From the NCBI GenBank assembly GCA_023259685.1, contig JALRGP010000011.1, positions 8,985 to 16,311 of the forward strand: a stretch of DNA of 7,327 bases, read 5' to 3'. Below the pieces are notes generated by a model, which was not told the DNA's origin, did no database searches, and saw only the letters and a list, made by a program, of their open reading frames with translations. Source of the DNA: Alphaproteobacteria bacterium (GTDB lineage: Bacteria; Pseudomonadota; Alphaproteobacteria; JALRGP01). The stretch's first letter is position 1; each line of letters starts with the position of its first letter. Positions 1-6,458 of this stretch are shown piece by piece. Made by a program: the position numbers and the translations under genes.

Positions 1-157
1 ATTAACGCGTAGTATGATTTTGCATTATTAGATGTACAAAATATCATTAAAAATGATCAGATCTTCTAAAAAAATAGTGTAGGCTGCATGCTCATTGTCT
101 ATTGTTTCAACCTGTGACAGCTGGGCACGCATTCCATAAGAATTATCTAGCCACATT

Positions 158-463
158 TTGTGGGCTTTTGTGATTGAGAACTACAACACACAAGAGGATC
201 TTCAAAAAGTATTAAATGTCTTAGATCCATCCTTATATGACAAGGGGGCTGCATCTCAAAAAGAGATGTCTTTGAATGACTTACAGGAATTTTTTAAGAT
301 GGATGCGGATGCTTTAAACCAAATTCCCGACAAAGAGGAAAAATTAATCTTGTATCCATTGCTGTATGATGCCCAGGCGAGTTTGATTCCCTATACATCC
401 AATCAGAGCGCGATTGAAAATAGTAGCGGTGTGAAATCTTTTGATCGAAAGAAGGGGCATTAG
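158..463 (+). CDS. Small acidic protein of unknown function
   Basis: I do not recognise this protein. With the TTG start it is 101 residues, soluble, acidic through residues 10-65 and probably mostly helical, with a polar tail rich in Ser, Asn and Lys. It has no signal peptide, membrane segment or cysteine. The frame opens only six codons before the TTG, after a TAA at 137-139, and nothing resembling a ribosome binding site precedes it. A GTG at 170 or the first ATG at 266 (Met37) could be the true start. It could also be the surviving 3' part of a gene whose beginning has been lost, because no upstream frame continues the protein. A perfect hairpin lies 12 bases after its TAG stop. The composition looks protein-like, so I believe the frame is or recently was coding, but its role is unknown. 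Confidence 0.5.
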   Translation: MWAFVIENYNTQEDLQKVLNVLDPSLYDKGAASQKEMSLNDLQEFFKMDADALNQIPDKEEKLILYPLLYDAQASLIPYTSNQSAIENSSGVKSFDRKKGH

Positions 464-475
464 AACAACCTTAAA

Positions 476-506
476 CTATGGAAACCTTTTGACCAGGTTT
501 CCATAG
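476..506. repeat. Perfect 11-bp inverted repeat (hairpin)
   Basis: CTATGGAAACC (476-486) is followed by a 9-base loop and its exact reverse complement GGTTTCCATAG (496-506); T487 and A495 could add a twelfth pair. It lies 12 bases after the stop of the small ORF at 158-463, where a transcript-ending hairpin would be expected. No run of T follows on either strand, so it is not a classic intrinsic terminator. It could act as an RNA 3'-end stabiliser, a Rho-assisted stop or a protein binding site. Its right arm meets the AGGTGAG ribosome binding site of the mini-ORF at 518, so folding could also affect that site. Confidence 0.7.
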
Positions 507-517
507 GTGAGTTTGTT

Positions 518-740
518 ATGTCCGAACAAGATATGGATGAGATTTAAAATCATCTGTTTTGTTGATATGGGTTTTGAAAAAAACCAAAAGATTCCTATTG
601 AAGTGAGGACATTTTAGAAAAAAACATACCTATATGCGATTGCTAACAGGTAGTCGGACTCTATTGCTGCATTCATGCAAGAAGATTTTAAAAATCGTGT
701 CAATTGTGCAACAACTTTTTATGCGAAGAGAAAAAAATAA
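518..740 (+). pseudogene. Possible decayed small gene
   Basis: An ATG at 518, preceded by AGGTGAG (505-511) at good spacing, encodes only MSEQDMDEI before a TAA at 545-547. A second frame, from an ATG at 537, then runs to a TAA at 738-740 with only two interruptions, both TAG (615-617 and 651-653). Its peptide segments look protein-like, for example SDSIAAFMQEDFKNRVNCAT. One frameshift near 540 plus two nonsense changes would explain this as a broken gene of about 70 codons. However, two stops in 68 codons is not far from chance in such AT-rich DNA. I do not recognise the product. Stop-codon recoding is unlikely, since TAG ends other genes here. Confidence 0.22.
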
Positions 741-753
741 AAACTCTCTTTTT
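726..753 (+). terminator. Weak terminator-like hairpin with T run
   Basis: AAGAGA (726-731) can pair with TCTCTT (745-750) across a 13-base A-rich loop, and more T follows (751-753), then AT-rich sequence with a second T run. The stem is short and poor in G and C, so this is a weak candidate. If real, it would end transcription before the FliS-like gene. Confidence 0.2.
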
Positions 754-814
754 AATAATTTTTTAATATTTAGATGTCATAAATTAAATAATAATTAAAT
801 ATACATTTGATTTT

Positions 815-1192
815 ATGTACAACGTTTACTCTAAAAATAACACTCAACTCGCATCGGTAGAAGAACATGTTGTTTCTATTTTTAATAAAATATTAGATTT
901 GATCAATGATGCCAGGCAATTTCATCAACAAGAAAAAATGGATGAATGCTTTCAGCGTATTCATCTGGCATCTCAGCTATGTGTTGAGATGGGAAATATT
1001 TTGTCTGACAATGATCAAATTGTGACCCTTGATGGTGGAAAATCCTTGTCGCTTAGAGAGTTTTGGTCATATTTTTTTGAAGATATGATTTTGACTATGG
1101 GAAAAATAAAATACCATTTTGATGACACTATTTATCAACAATTAATCGAAACAATTACACTAATAACTCATCAATGGAGCGGGGTAACGTAA
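815..1192 (+). CDS. FliS-like helical protein, possible flagellin secretion chaperone
   Basis: This 125-residue protein has the length and pattern of FliS, the cytosolic four-helix chaperone that caps the C-terminus of flagellin before export through the flagellar type III apparatus. By-eye matches to FliS proteins are an N-terminal Tyr/Asn/Gln cap (residues 2-11), an A-S-x-E turn (13-16), a first long helix (about 17-38), a helix with A-S-Q-x-x-x-E-M (52-59) standing for the usual K-A-Q-x-I-x-E-L, a middle helix with Trp84, and a C-terminal helix ending in Trp121. The insert around residues 66-79 is longer than usual. There is no signal peptide or membrane segment. The ATG follows very AT-rich DNA without a clear ribosome binding site. 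No flagellar gene is visible nearby, so the role is inferred from shape alone; an unrelated four-helix protein is possible. Confidence 0.45.
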   Translation: MYNVYSKNNTQLASVEEHVVSIFNKILDLINDARQFHQQEKMDECFQRIHLASQLCVEMGNILSDNDQIVTLDGGKSLSLREFWSYFFEDMILTMGKIKYHFDDTIYQQLIETITLITHQWSGVT

Positions 1193-1207
1193 AAAATAAC
1201 TCTACAT

Positions 1208-1237
1208 TTGTGATCTGTCTTCTTTCAAAGATACAAT
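1208..1237 (+). promoter_or_regulatory. Candidate sigma-70-type promoter before the ABC exporter
   Basis: TTGTGA (1208-1213) matches TTGACA at four of six positions and TACAAT (1232-1237) matches TATAAT at five of six, with an 18-base spacer. Transcription would begin close to 1244, the first ATG of the exporter gene. The message would then be nearly leaderless, or translation would start at one of the in-frame ATGs at 1253 or 1265. Confidence 0.35.
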
Positions 1238-1243
1238 TGAATA

Positions 1244-3016
1244 ATGTTCTCAATGTATCATAAGATGTCGGCTTTTATTCAATTATTTTGGAGTTACGGA
1301 AAATTTTACAAAAAACGTCTTTTTTTGACTTTAATCACGCTATTCATTGCAACCATCGCATTCATTGTTCTTAGTCAAGGAGTTAAAAAGGGTATTTCTC
1401 ATTTTTTATTGTCATCAGATATTCCCGTTATCCCAATGATATCTTTTTTAAGTTTGGGATTGTTTTTATTGGGCTTTACAACATATTCAAGAATTTATCA
1501 TGTGCTATGGTTAGGAGAAAAAATAACCAATAATATTCGTGTAGATTTATACCAAAAGTTAATAAGGGCTCCGTTATCATTTTTTGAACAAACAAAAATT
1601 GGTCATATTTTATCAGCTCTGAATTTGGATTTATTTTTGATTCAAGGAACCCTTTGTTCGGGGCTCTCTATTTTTATGCGTAACACCCTTATTTTTTTTG
1701 GATCATTATATATGATGTTGACCAGTTCCATGTCAATGAGTTTTTACAGTTTGGTTTTTTTGCCCATTATTTTATATCCATTATTTTTATACGGTCAAAA
1801 AGTTCGTCGTTATTCGTATAATGCGCAAAAAGTGGTCGGTGATTATCATCATTATATTGAAGATAACTTATCCAATATTAAAACCGTTCAAACATTTACA
1901 AGAGAACCAATCGAGGATGCCCGTAGCCATGAATTAGGGATTACTTGTCATACTGCTGCCATGAAAACAGCTCATGCCAGAGCCTGGTTGTCAACGTGGA
2001 TGTTTTTTGGTGCATTTTTGAGTGCCATTATTTTATTATTTTTTGGTAAATATGAATTAGCTCATCATTCTATTGCTCTTGAAAACCTCACGTCTTTTTT
2101 GGTTTTTTTTGCAGCATTTTGCGGTAGCATTGCATCTTTTGGCAATATCATGGGTGATTTCCATAGAGCATGCGGAGCATCTTTACGGGTACTTGATATC
2201 ATCAAAAATATACCACAGCCATCATTAATGTCTCATAAACCCATTAAAAATCCAACAGGAATTATTGCTTTTCATAACGTTTGCTTTTCGTATCCAACAC
2301 AACCCGTTAAAAAAATTCTTGATCATGTGAGTTTTTCTGCGCATCCCAAAGAGATTGTTGCAATTGTTGGACCGAATGGTGCAGGAAAATCAACAATTTT
2401 TTCATTATTGTTAAAATTTTATACACCCGCCAGTGGTCGTATTTATATCGAAGGCATTGACAGCGAACATATTCACCCTTTTGATATCAGGCAACATATT
2501 GCTTACGTTCAACAGGAGCCAGCCATTTTTTGCGCAACATTTTTAGAGAATTTATTATATGGTTGTCCTAATGTTTTGAAACATCATATTGATGATGTGA
2601 TCGAAAAAACGGGCCTTGATCGTGTTATTCAAACATTACCAAATGGCATAAACACCCAATTAGGATCAAAAGGGTTTTCTTTATCAGGAGGACAAAAACA
2701 ACGGCTTTCTTTGGCTCGGGCGTTACTGCGTCCATCAAAAATTTTATTGTTAGATGAGCCAACAAATTTTTTGGATAATTTTGGTCAAGATATCTTTAAA
2801 CATCATTTTTATGACGGAACAACCTTAATTATTGCCCACCGTCTTCAAACCATTTTATCGGCTGATAAAATTATTGTGATGTCAAAAGGAAAAATAGAAG
2901 CCATTGGCACCCACGGTGAATTAATGACTTCCTCTGATTTTTATCAAAATTTTGTACGCTTTGAATCAGGATTCGATAAAACGTTGACTTTGAATGAATT
3001 AGCAGAACGCGCTTGA
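1244..3016 (+). CDS. ABC exporter half-transporter (fused membrane and ATPase domains)
   Basis: An inner-membrane ATP-driven exporter of the MsbA/BmrA type, expected to act as a homodimer or with a partner half. Its 590 residues are a normal length. The N-terminal half (about 20-305) is hydrophobic and consistent with six membrane helices. The ATPase domain follows: A-loop Tyr350, Walker A GPNGAGKST (376-384), Q-loop Gln424, signature LSGGQ (480-484), Walker B ending in Asp504 with catalytic Glu505, and H-loop His532. All key residues are present, so it should be active. The D-loop reads NFLD rather than the usual SALD, and the stretch from there to the H-loop is about four residues shorter than in typical family members. 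The substrate cannot be read from the sequence; lipid, drug and peptide exporters share this plan. No strong ribosome binding site precedes the first ATG, and Met4 or Met8 are alternative starts. Confidence 0.93.
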   Translation: MFSMYHKMSAFIQLFWSYGKFYKKRLFLTLITLFIATIAFIVLSQGVKKGISHFLLSSDIPVIPMISFLSLGLFLLGFTTYSRIYHVLWLGEKITNNIRVDLYQKLIRAPLSFFEQTKIGHILSALNLDLFLIQGTLCSGLSIFMRNTLIFFGSLYMMLTSSMSMSFYSLVFLPIILYPLFLYGQKVRRYSYNAQKVVGDYHHYIEDNLSNIKTVQTFTREPIEDARSHELGITCHTAAMKTAHARAWLSTWMFFGAFLSAIILLFFGKYELAHHSIALENLTSFLVFFAAFCGSIASFGNIMGDFHRACGASLRVLDIIKNIPQPSLMSHKPIKNPTGIIAFHNVCFSYPTQPVKKILDHVSFSAHPKEIVAIVGPNGAGKSTIFSLLLKFYTPASGRIYIEGIDSEHIHPFDIRQHIAYVQQEPAIFCATFLENLLYGCPNVLKHHIDDVIEKTGLDRVIQTLPNGINTQLGSKGFSLSGGQKQRLSLARALLRPSKILLLDEPTNFLDNFGQDIFKHHFYDGTTLIIAHRLQTILSADKIIVMSKGKIEAIGTHGELMTSSDFYQNFVRFESGFDKTLTLNELAERA

Positions 3017-3034
3017 TAGACAGTCAATTTTTTT
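3013..3034 (+). terminator. Weak intrinsic terminator after the exporter gene
   Basis: TTGAT (3013-3017) can pair with GTCAA (3023-3027), with one T-G wobble and a 5-base loop, and is followed at once by seven T (3028-3034). The position, overlapping the exporter stop codon, is right for a terminator. The stem is short, so efficiency is doubtful. Confidence 0.3.
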
Positions 3035-3104
3035 AAGTAACTCTCAAGAGGAAACATCTAAAAATCGTTCTTTTAGAATATATACACCCAAAACATAAAT
3101 CACG

Positions 3105-3110
3105 TATAAT
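3105..3110 (+). promoter_or_regulatory. Candidate -10 box for leuS
   Basis: A perfect TATAAT lies 26 bases before the leuS ATG, giving a predicted leader of about 20 bases. No good -35 hexamer is seen at the usual distance. The T/A-rich inverted repeat TCTAAAA/TTTTAGA (3057-3063 and 3071-3077) lies a little upstream and might be a regulator site or chance. Confidence 0.35.
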
Positions 3111-3136
3111 CTATAAAAAACGACCTATGATAAAAA

Positions 3137-5647
3137 ATGTATCCATTCCGTGCAGTCGAATCTAAATGGCAAAAAAGGTTCGAAGAGAATAAAAGTCATC
3201 AAATTGCAGATTTCTCAAAAAACCCTTGTTATATTTTAGAGATGCTTCCTTATCCATCTGGGAAAATCCATATGGGGCATGTGCGGAATTATTCTATTGG
3301 TGATGCGATGGCAAGGTTTTACAGAGCAAAAGGATATTCTGTATTGCACCCTATGGGATGGGACGCTTTTGGTTTGCCTGCAGAAAATGCGGCCATGGAA
3401 CAAAAAAAACATCCTAAAACATGGACTTATAGCAATATTGAAACTATGCGCACACAATTGAAAGCGTTGGGGTTGTCCTATGATTGGTCAAGAGAATTTG
3501 CCACTTGTGATGAGCTGTACTACGGGTTAGAACAAAAAATATTTCTAGATTTTTATGATAAGGGCCTTGCGTACCGAAAAGAATCATGGGTAAATTTTGA
3601 CCCTGTTGAGCAATCTGTATTAGCCAATGAACAGGTTATTAATGGACGTGGATGGCGCTCTGGGGCCTTAGTGGAGCGGAAAAAACTGACCCAATGGTCA
3701 ATTAAAATTACTGCCTACGCGGAAGAATTATTAAATGATTTAAAAAAACTGACAAAGTGGCCCGATAAAGTTTTAAAGATGCAGGAAAATTGGATCGGAA
3801 AATCTGTGGGAGCTCATATCCATTTCAATATTGATGGATCAGATGACATGATCACAGTTTTTACAACGAAGCCACATACCTTATTTGGAGCCTCTTTTGT
3901 GGCTATTGCTCCTCATCATCCTTTCATCAAACAACTGACAGATCCCAAGATCAAAGATTTCATCGGCGAGTGTGATCGTATGATCACAACCGAAGAAGCC
4001 ATGGCAACCATGGAAAAAAAAGGCATGTGGAGTGGTTATGACGCTCAGCATCCTTTAATTCCAGGGAAAAAAATCCCCATCTACATTGCCAACTTCGTTT
4101 TATCCGATTACGGGACAGGGGCATTGTTTGGGTGCCCAGCGCACGACACACGTGATTTTGAATTTGCTCATCTCTATAATTTACCTGTTCACCGTGTAAT
4201 TGATGAAGTTGACCAAGAGAATCTTCCCTTTATTTCAAATGGAGGACATATGATCAATTCTGACTTTTTAAATGGGATGAGCCAAGAGCAGGCTTTTGAA
4301 GCTATCATCAATTATTTAGAAGAAAAAGGATTTGGATCGCGCCATGTTACTTACAGATTGCGGGATTGGTTAGTGTCAAGGCAGCGGTATTGGGGGTGTC
4401 CGATTCCCATTATTTATTGTGATCAATGTGGAACTCAAAAGGCGCCCCTTCCCGTTGTGCTGCCACAAGACGTATCATTTGACCGACCAGGAAATCCTTT
4501 GGATCATCACCCTACGTGGAAATATACTACTTGTTCCACATGTCAAGGTCCAGCAATCCGTGAAACCGATACACTGGATACATTTTTTGAATCATCCTGG
4601 TATTTTTTAAGATATTGTTGCCCTCAAGACTCCGTTCCTGTTGATTCCCCAAAATGCGACCATTTTGCCCCAGTTGATTTGTATATTGGCGGTATCGAGC
4701 ATGCGGTATTGCATTTGCTGTATGCACGTTTTTTCACCAAAGCTCTACGTGATTTGGGTTATGTGCATATGGATGAACCGTTTCAAGAATTACTCACCCA
4801 AGGAATGGTATGCCACGTGACGTACCAAGATTCAAAAGGTAAATGGGTGTATCCAACGGATGTAAAAAAAGATGGTGATTCTTACTCTCATATCACAACC
4901 GGTGAAAAAATTACATTGGGTCGCCTTGAAAAAATGAGTAAATCTAAAAAAAATGTTGTTGATCCCCAAGATATTATTGACCATTACGGCGCTGATTGTG
5001 CAAGGTTGTTTATTTTATCAGATACACCCCCTGATAAAGATTTTGATTGGAATGATGATGGTTTAGATGGTTGTGGACGGTATTTAAACAGATTGTATCG
5101 TTTAATGGAATCAATAAAATCTTATAATAACGAAGGCACATCTGAAACAATCTCCCATAAAAATTTGCTTAAGAAAGTCCATAAACTTGCAAAAAATATT
5201 AACGATGAATATGAGAAAATCGTTTTGAATAAGGTGGTTGCATTGTGTCGTGAAATGACGTACGTTATCGAAGATGCCATTGATCAAAAGGCGCCACTAC
5301 CTATGATCATGAATATGGTACAGTTTTTGCTATGTTATTTACAGCCAATTATTCCTCATATCACCCATGAAATTGAAGAACAATTGGCGGTTGCTAATAC
5401 ATTAAAGGTTTTTTCTCCAAATTGTGTATGGATGATGTATGACCCTGAGCTTCTCAAAGATGACCAGGTGACGTACGTCATCCAAGTGAATGGAAAATTA
5501 AAAGGACAGGTATGCGTTCCTGCTGATGCGGTTGAATATGACATCAAAAATCAGTGCTTAGAACATATTCGTCACACGATTAAAGATGCAACTATTCAAA
5601 AAGAAATTTTCGTCAAGGGAAGGCTTGTAAATTTTGTCGTTAACTAA
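3137..5647 (+). CDS. leuS: Leucine--tRNA ligase
   Basis: A class I aminoacyl-tRNA synthetase that charges tRNA-Leu with leucine using ATP, in the cytoplasm. Its 836 residues are slightly short for a bacterial LeuRS (about 860). Visible landmarks in order are the HIGH motif as HMGH (45-48), the WDAFGLPAENAA segment (75-86), the CP1 editing domain with its threonine-rich motif as TTKPHT (243-248) and conserved Asp337 in CPAHDTRDFEF, cysteine pairs at 428/431 and 466/469, the ETDTLDTFFESSWYF stretch (476-490), KMSKS (599-603), and an anticodon-binding and C-terminal region ending at residue 836. The editing motif is usually TTRPDT, so Arg-to-Lys and Asp-to-His changes are present while both flanking threonines are kept. 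The start follows an A run without a clear ribosome binding site but matches the family N-terminus. The next gene overlaps its end by 14 bases. Confidence 0.98.
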   Translation: MYPFRAVESKWQKRFEENKSHQIADFSKNPCYILEMLPYPSGKIHMGHVRNYSIGDAMARFYRAKGYSVLHPMGWDAFGLPAENAAMEQKKHPKTWTYSNIETMRTQLKALGLSYDWSREFATCDELYYGLEQKIFLDFYDKGLAYRKESWVNFDPVEQSVLANEQVINGRGWRSGALVERKKLTQWSIKITAYAEELLNDLKKLTKWPDKVLKMQENWIGKSVGAHIHFNIDGSDDMITVFTTKPHTLFGASFVAIAPHHPFIKQLTDPKIKDFIGECDRMITTEEAMATMEKKGMWSGYDAQHPLIPGKKIPIYIANFVLSDYGTGALFGCPAHDTRDFEFAHLYNLPVHRVIDEVDQENLPFISNGGHMINSDFLNGMSQEQAFEAIINYLEEKGFGSRHVTYRLRDWLVSRQRYWGCPIPIIYCDQCGTQKAPLPVVLPQDVSFDRPGNPLDHHPTWKYTTCSTCQGPAIRETDTLDTFFESSWYFLRYCCPQDSVPVDSPKCDHFAPVDLYIGGIEHAVLHLLYARFFTKALRDLGYVHMDEPFQELLTQGMVCHVTYQDSKGKWVYPTDVKKDGDSYSHITTGEKITLGRLEKMSKSKKNVVDPQDIIDHYGADCARLFILSDTPPDKDFDWNDDGLDGCGRYLNRLYRLMESIKSYNNEGTSETISHKNLLKKVHKLAKNINDEYEKIVLNKVVALCREMTYVIEDAIDQKAPLPMIMNMVQFLLCYLQPIIPHITHEIEEQLAVANTLKVFSPNCVWMMYDPELLKDDQVTYVIQVNGKLKGQVCVPADAVEYDIKNQCLEHIRHTIKDATIQKEIFVKGRLVNFVVN
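5615..5623 (+). promoter_or_regulatory. Ribosome binding site inside the end of leuS
   Basis: AAGGGAAGG lies 10 bases before the TTG at 5634 and is one of the best purine-rich Shine-Dalgarno matches in the window. It supports the TTG as start of the small downstream gene, over the ATG at 5661, and suggests translation coupled to leuS. Confidence 0.5.
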
Positions 5648-5912
5648 GTATATCTGTGGCATGTCTCTTGTTGTCCTTAATGTGATGATGGGAAGTCTTG
5701 TGCACAGAGTTTATGTTCAAAAGAACGAACCTTTTCCCACATCATTTTTGAAATATCATATCAATGGGTCGACTTTGTCGGCTCAGTTTGATCATGAGCA
5801 AGAATGGGTCCTATTGATATCCCACATCGAACAAAATCCTTATCGATCAATAAAAACCATGACCATCGAAAAGAAAGATGCCCATATGGTAGGGCGTTTG
5901 GTTTTTAAATAA
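5634..5912 (+). CDS. Small membrane-anchored protein overlapping leuS
   Basis: The 92-residue product starts at a TTG inside the last codons of leuS and is probably co-translated with it. Residues 8-24 form a moderately hydrophobic segment after a Lys, consistent with a single N-terminal anchor; the rest would then face the periplasm. In many alphaproteobacteria this position after leuS holds lptE, the lipopolysaccharide-assembly lipoprotein, but here there is no lipobox cysteine and the length is about half. The C-terminal part (about 50-92) reads as a helix followed by two strands, with a W-x-x-L-x-x-x-I-E-x-x-P start, a pattern seen in the C-terminal domains of GspM and PilO. That resemblance is by eye only. 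It may be a shortened LptE-slot gene, a GspM-like protein or something lineage-specific. Confidence 0.65.
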   Translation: MSLTKYICGMSLVVLNVMMGSLVHRVYVQKNEPFPTSFLKYHINGSTLSAQFDHEQEWVLLISHIEQNPYRSIKTMTIEKKDAHMVGRLVFK

Positions 5913-5974
5913 ACAAATTAAGTCTACTGACATAATCTTTTTTAAATCAGACATCAAAGCCTAGGATTTTGAAA

Positions 5975-5983
5975 TGATACAAT
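5975..5983 (+). promoter_or_regulatory. Candidate extended -10 promoter before the phage-type pair
   Basis: TGATACAAT fits the extended -10 pattern TG-n-TATAAT with one mismatch; such promoters can work without a good -35, and none is seen here. Transcription would start near 5990, leaving about 43 bases before the ATG at 6033 or 12 before the alternative ATG at 6002. It would give the two-gene unit its own transcript, separate from leuS. Confidence 0.35.
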
Positions 5984-6032
5984 CATCGATAAACGACGGT
6001 TATGTTGAACAAAAGTCAAAATAGTTTTTTCC

Positions 6033-6458
6033 ATGAATTTTTTTCACATGATACATCGGCAAAATCATCAATCGATGAGTTTAAAGGGAGATGCGCCATC
6101 GTCCCTGACGTTATCGATTCCCATAAAAAAGCCAACCATTTCATTTTTTACACCTCCTTTTGACGTTCAGGATGTATTCCAAAATCGTATTGTTTCAAGG
6201 GTCTTTGTAAATCCAGAAGAAGTATTAGAATTCCCCATATCGCCATCGTTTGATTGGGAATTAGGAGACGATACGCATTTATTCGCACTGGGAGCCTTAT
6301 ACGAGAAAGAAAAAGACCCGAAAGAATGGGATATTTTATGTGTAGACAACGGTCATGTTACGCGGTTAAAAGATTGGATTAAAAAGGGAATTCAGCCACC
6401 TGGAGGTTTTTGGGAGGGCCATGACATTGTATTTGACCCAAGGGTGATGTGGCCATGA
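6033..6458 (+). CDS. Phage-type protein of unknown function, coupled to the next gene
   Basis: I do not recognise this 141-residue protein. It has no signal peptide or membrane helix. The first 30 residues are basic and low in structure. The middle is beta-rich with a W-E-L-G-D-D turn (75-80), followed by an acidic Lys/Glu stretch (91-98) and the ending PPGGFWEGHDIVFDPRVMWP, whose aromatic and Gly/Pro content looks conserved in style. Its TGA overlaps the ATG of the next gene by four bases, so the two are translated together and probably act together. The start is uncertain: no ribosome binding site precedes 6033, and Met6 (6048) or Met15 (6075) are options. Another frame from an ATG at 6002 overlaps the 5' end. 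It may be a small phage structural or lysis-region protein. Confidence 0.75.
   Translation: MNFFHMIHRQNHQSMSLKGDAPSSLTLSIPIKKPTISFFTPPFDVQDVFQNRIVSRVFVNPEEVLEFPISPSFDWELGDDTHLFALGALYEKEKDPKEWDILCVDNGHVTRLKDWIKKGIQPPGGFWEGHDIVFDPRVMWP

Larger units (their letters stand above)
464..814. other. 351-bp intergenic stretch without a convincing gene
   Basis: All frames on both strands are broken by stops at short intervals here. The left end holds a perfect hairpin (476-506) and a nine-codon mini-ORF with a good ribosome binding site (518-547). The middle holds a possible decayed frame (537-740). The right end (about 741-814) is almost pure A and T and leads into the FliS-like gene. On the minus strand the longest frames are about 30 codons and unconvincing. 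Confidence 0.6.

Noticed and set aside
28..156. Minus-strand 42-residue frame (starts MWLDNSYGMR, ends with TAA)
   Set aside because: It reads somewhat like protein and runs divergent to the gene at 158, but it has no ribosome binding site, is short, and is easily met by chance. It could be the remnant of a lost gene.
651..653. Amber recoding as an explanation for the interrupted frame at 537-740
   Set aside because: TAG ends two other genes here (463 and 6991) at sensible positions, so it works as a normal stop.
3236..3457. Minus-strand 73-residue frame inside leuS
   Set aside because: It lies opposite strongly conserved leuS coding sequence including the HIGH motif; it is a shadow frame without its own start signals.
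4811..5482. Three copies of TGACGTAC in leuS, one within the palindrome TGACGTACGTCA
   Set aside because: All three fall in the same codon phase as Met/Val-Thr-Tyr, so coding explains them; they are not evenly spaced and are not outside the gene.
5922..5952. Possible terminator hairpin after the 92-residue gene (GTCT...AGAC, CTGA...TCAG)
   Set aside because: The two pairings exclude each other, each is only four bases, and the T run lies in the loop and not after the stem.
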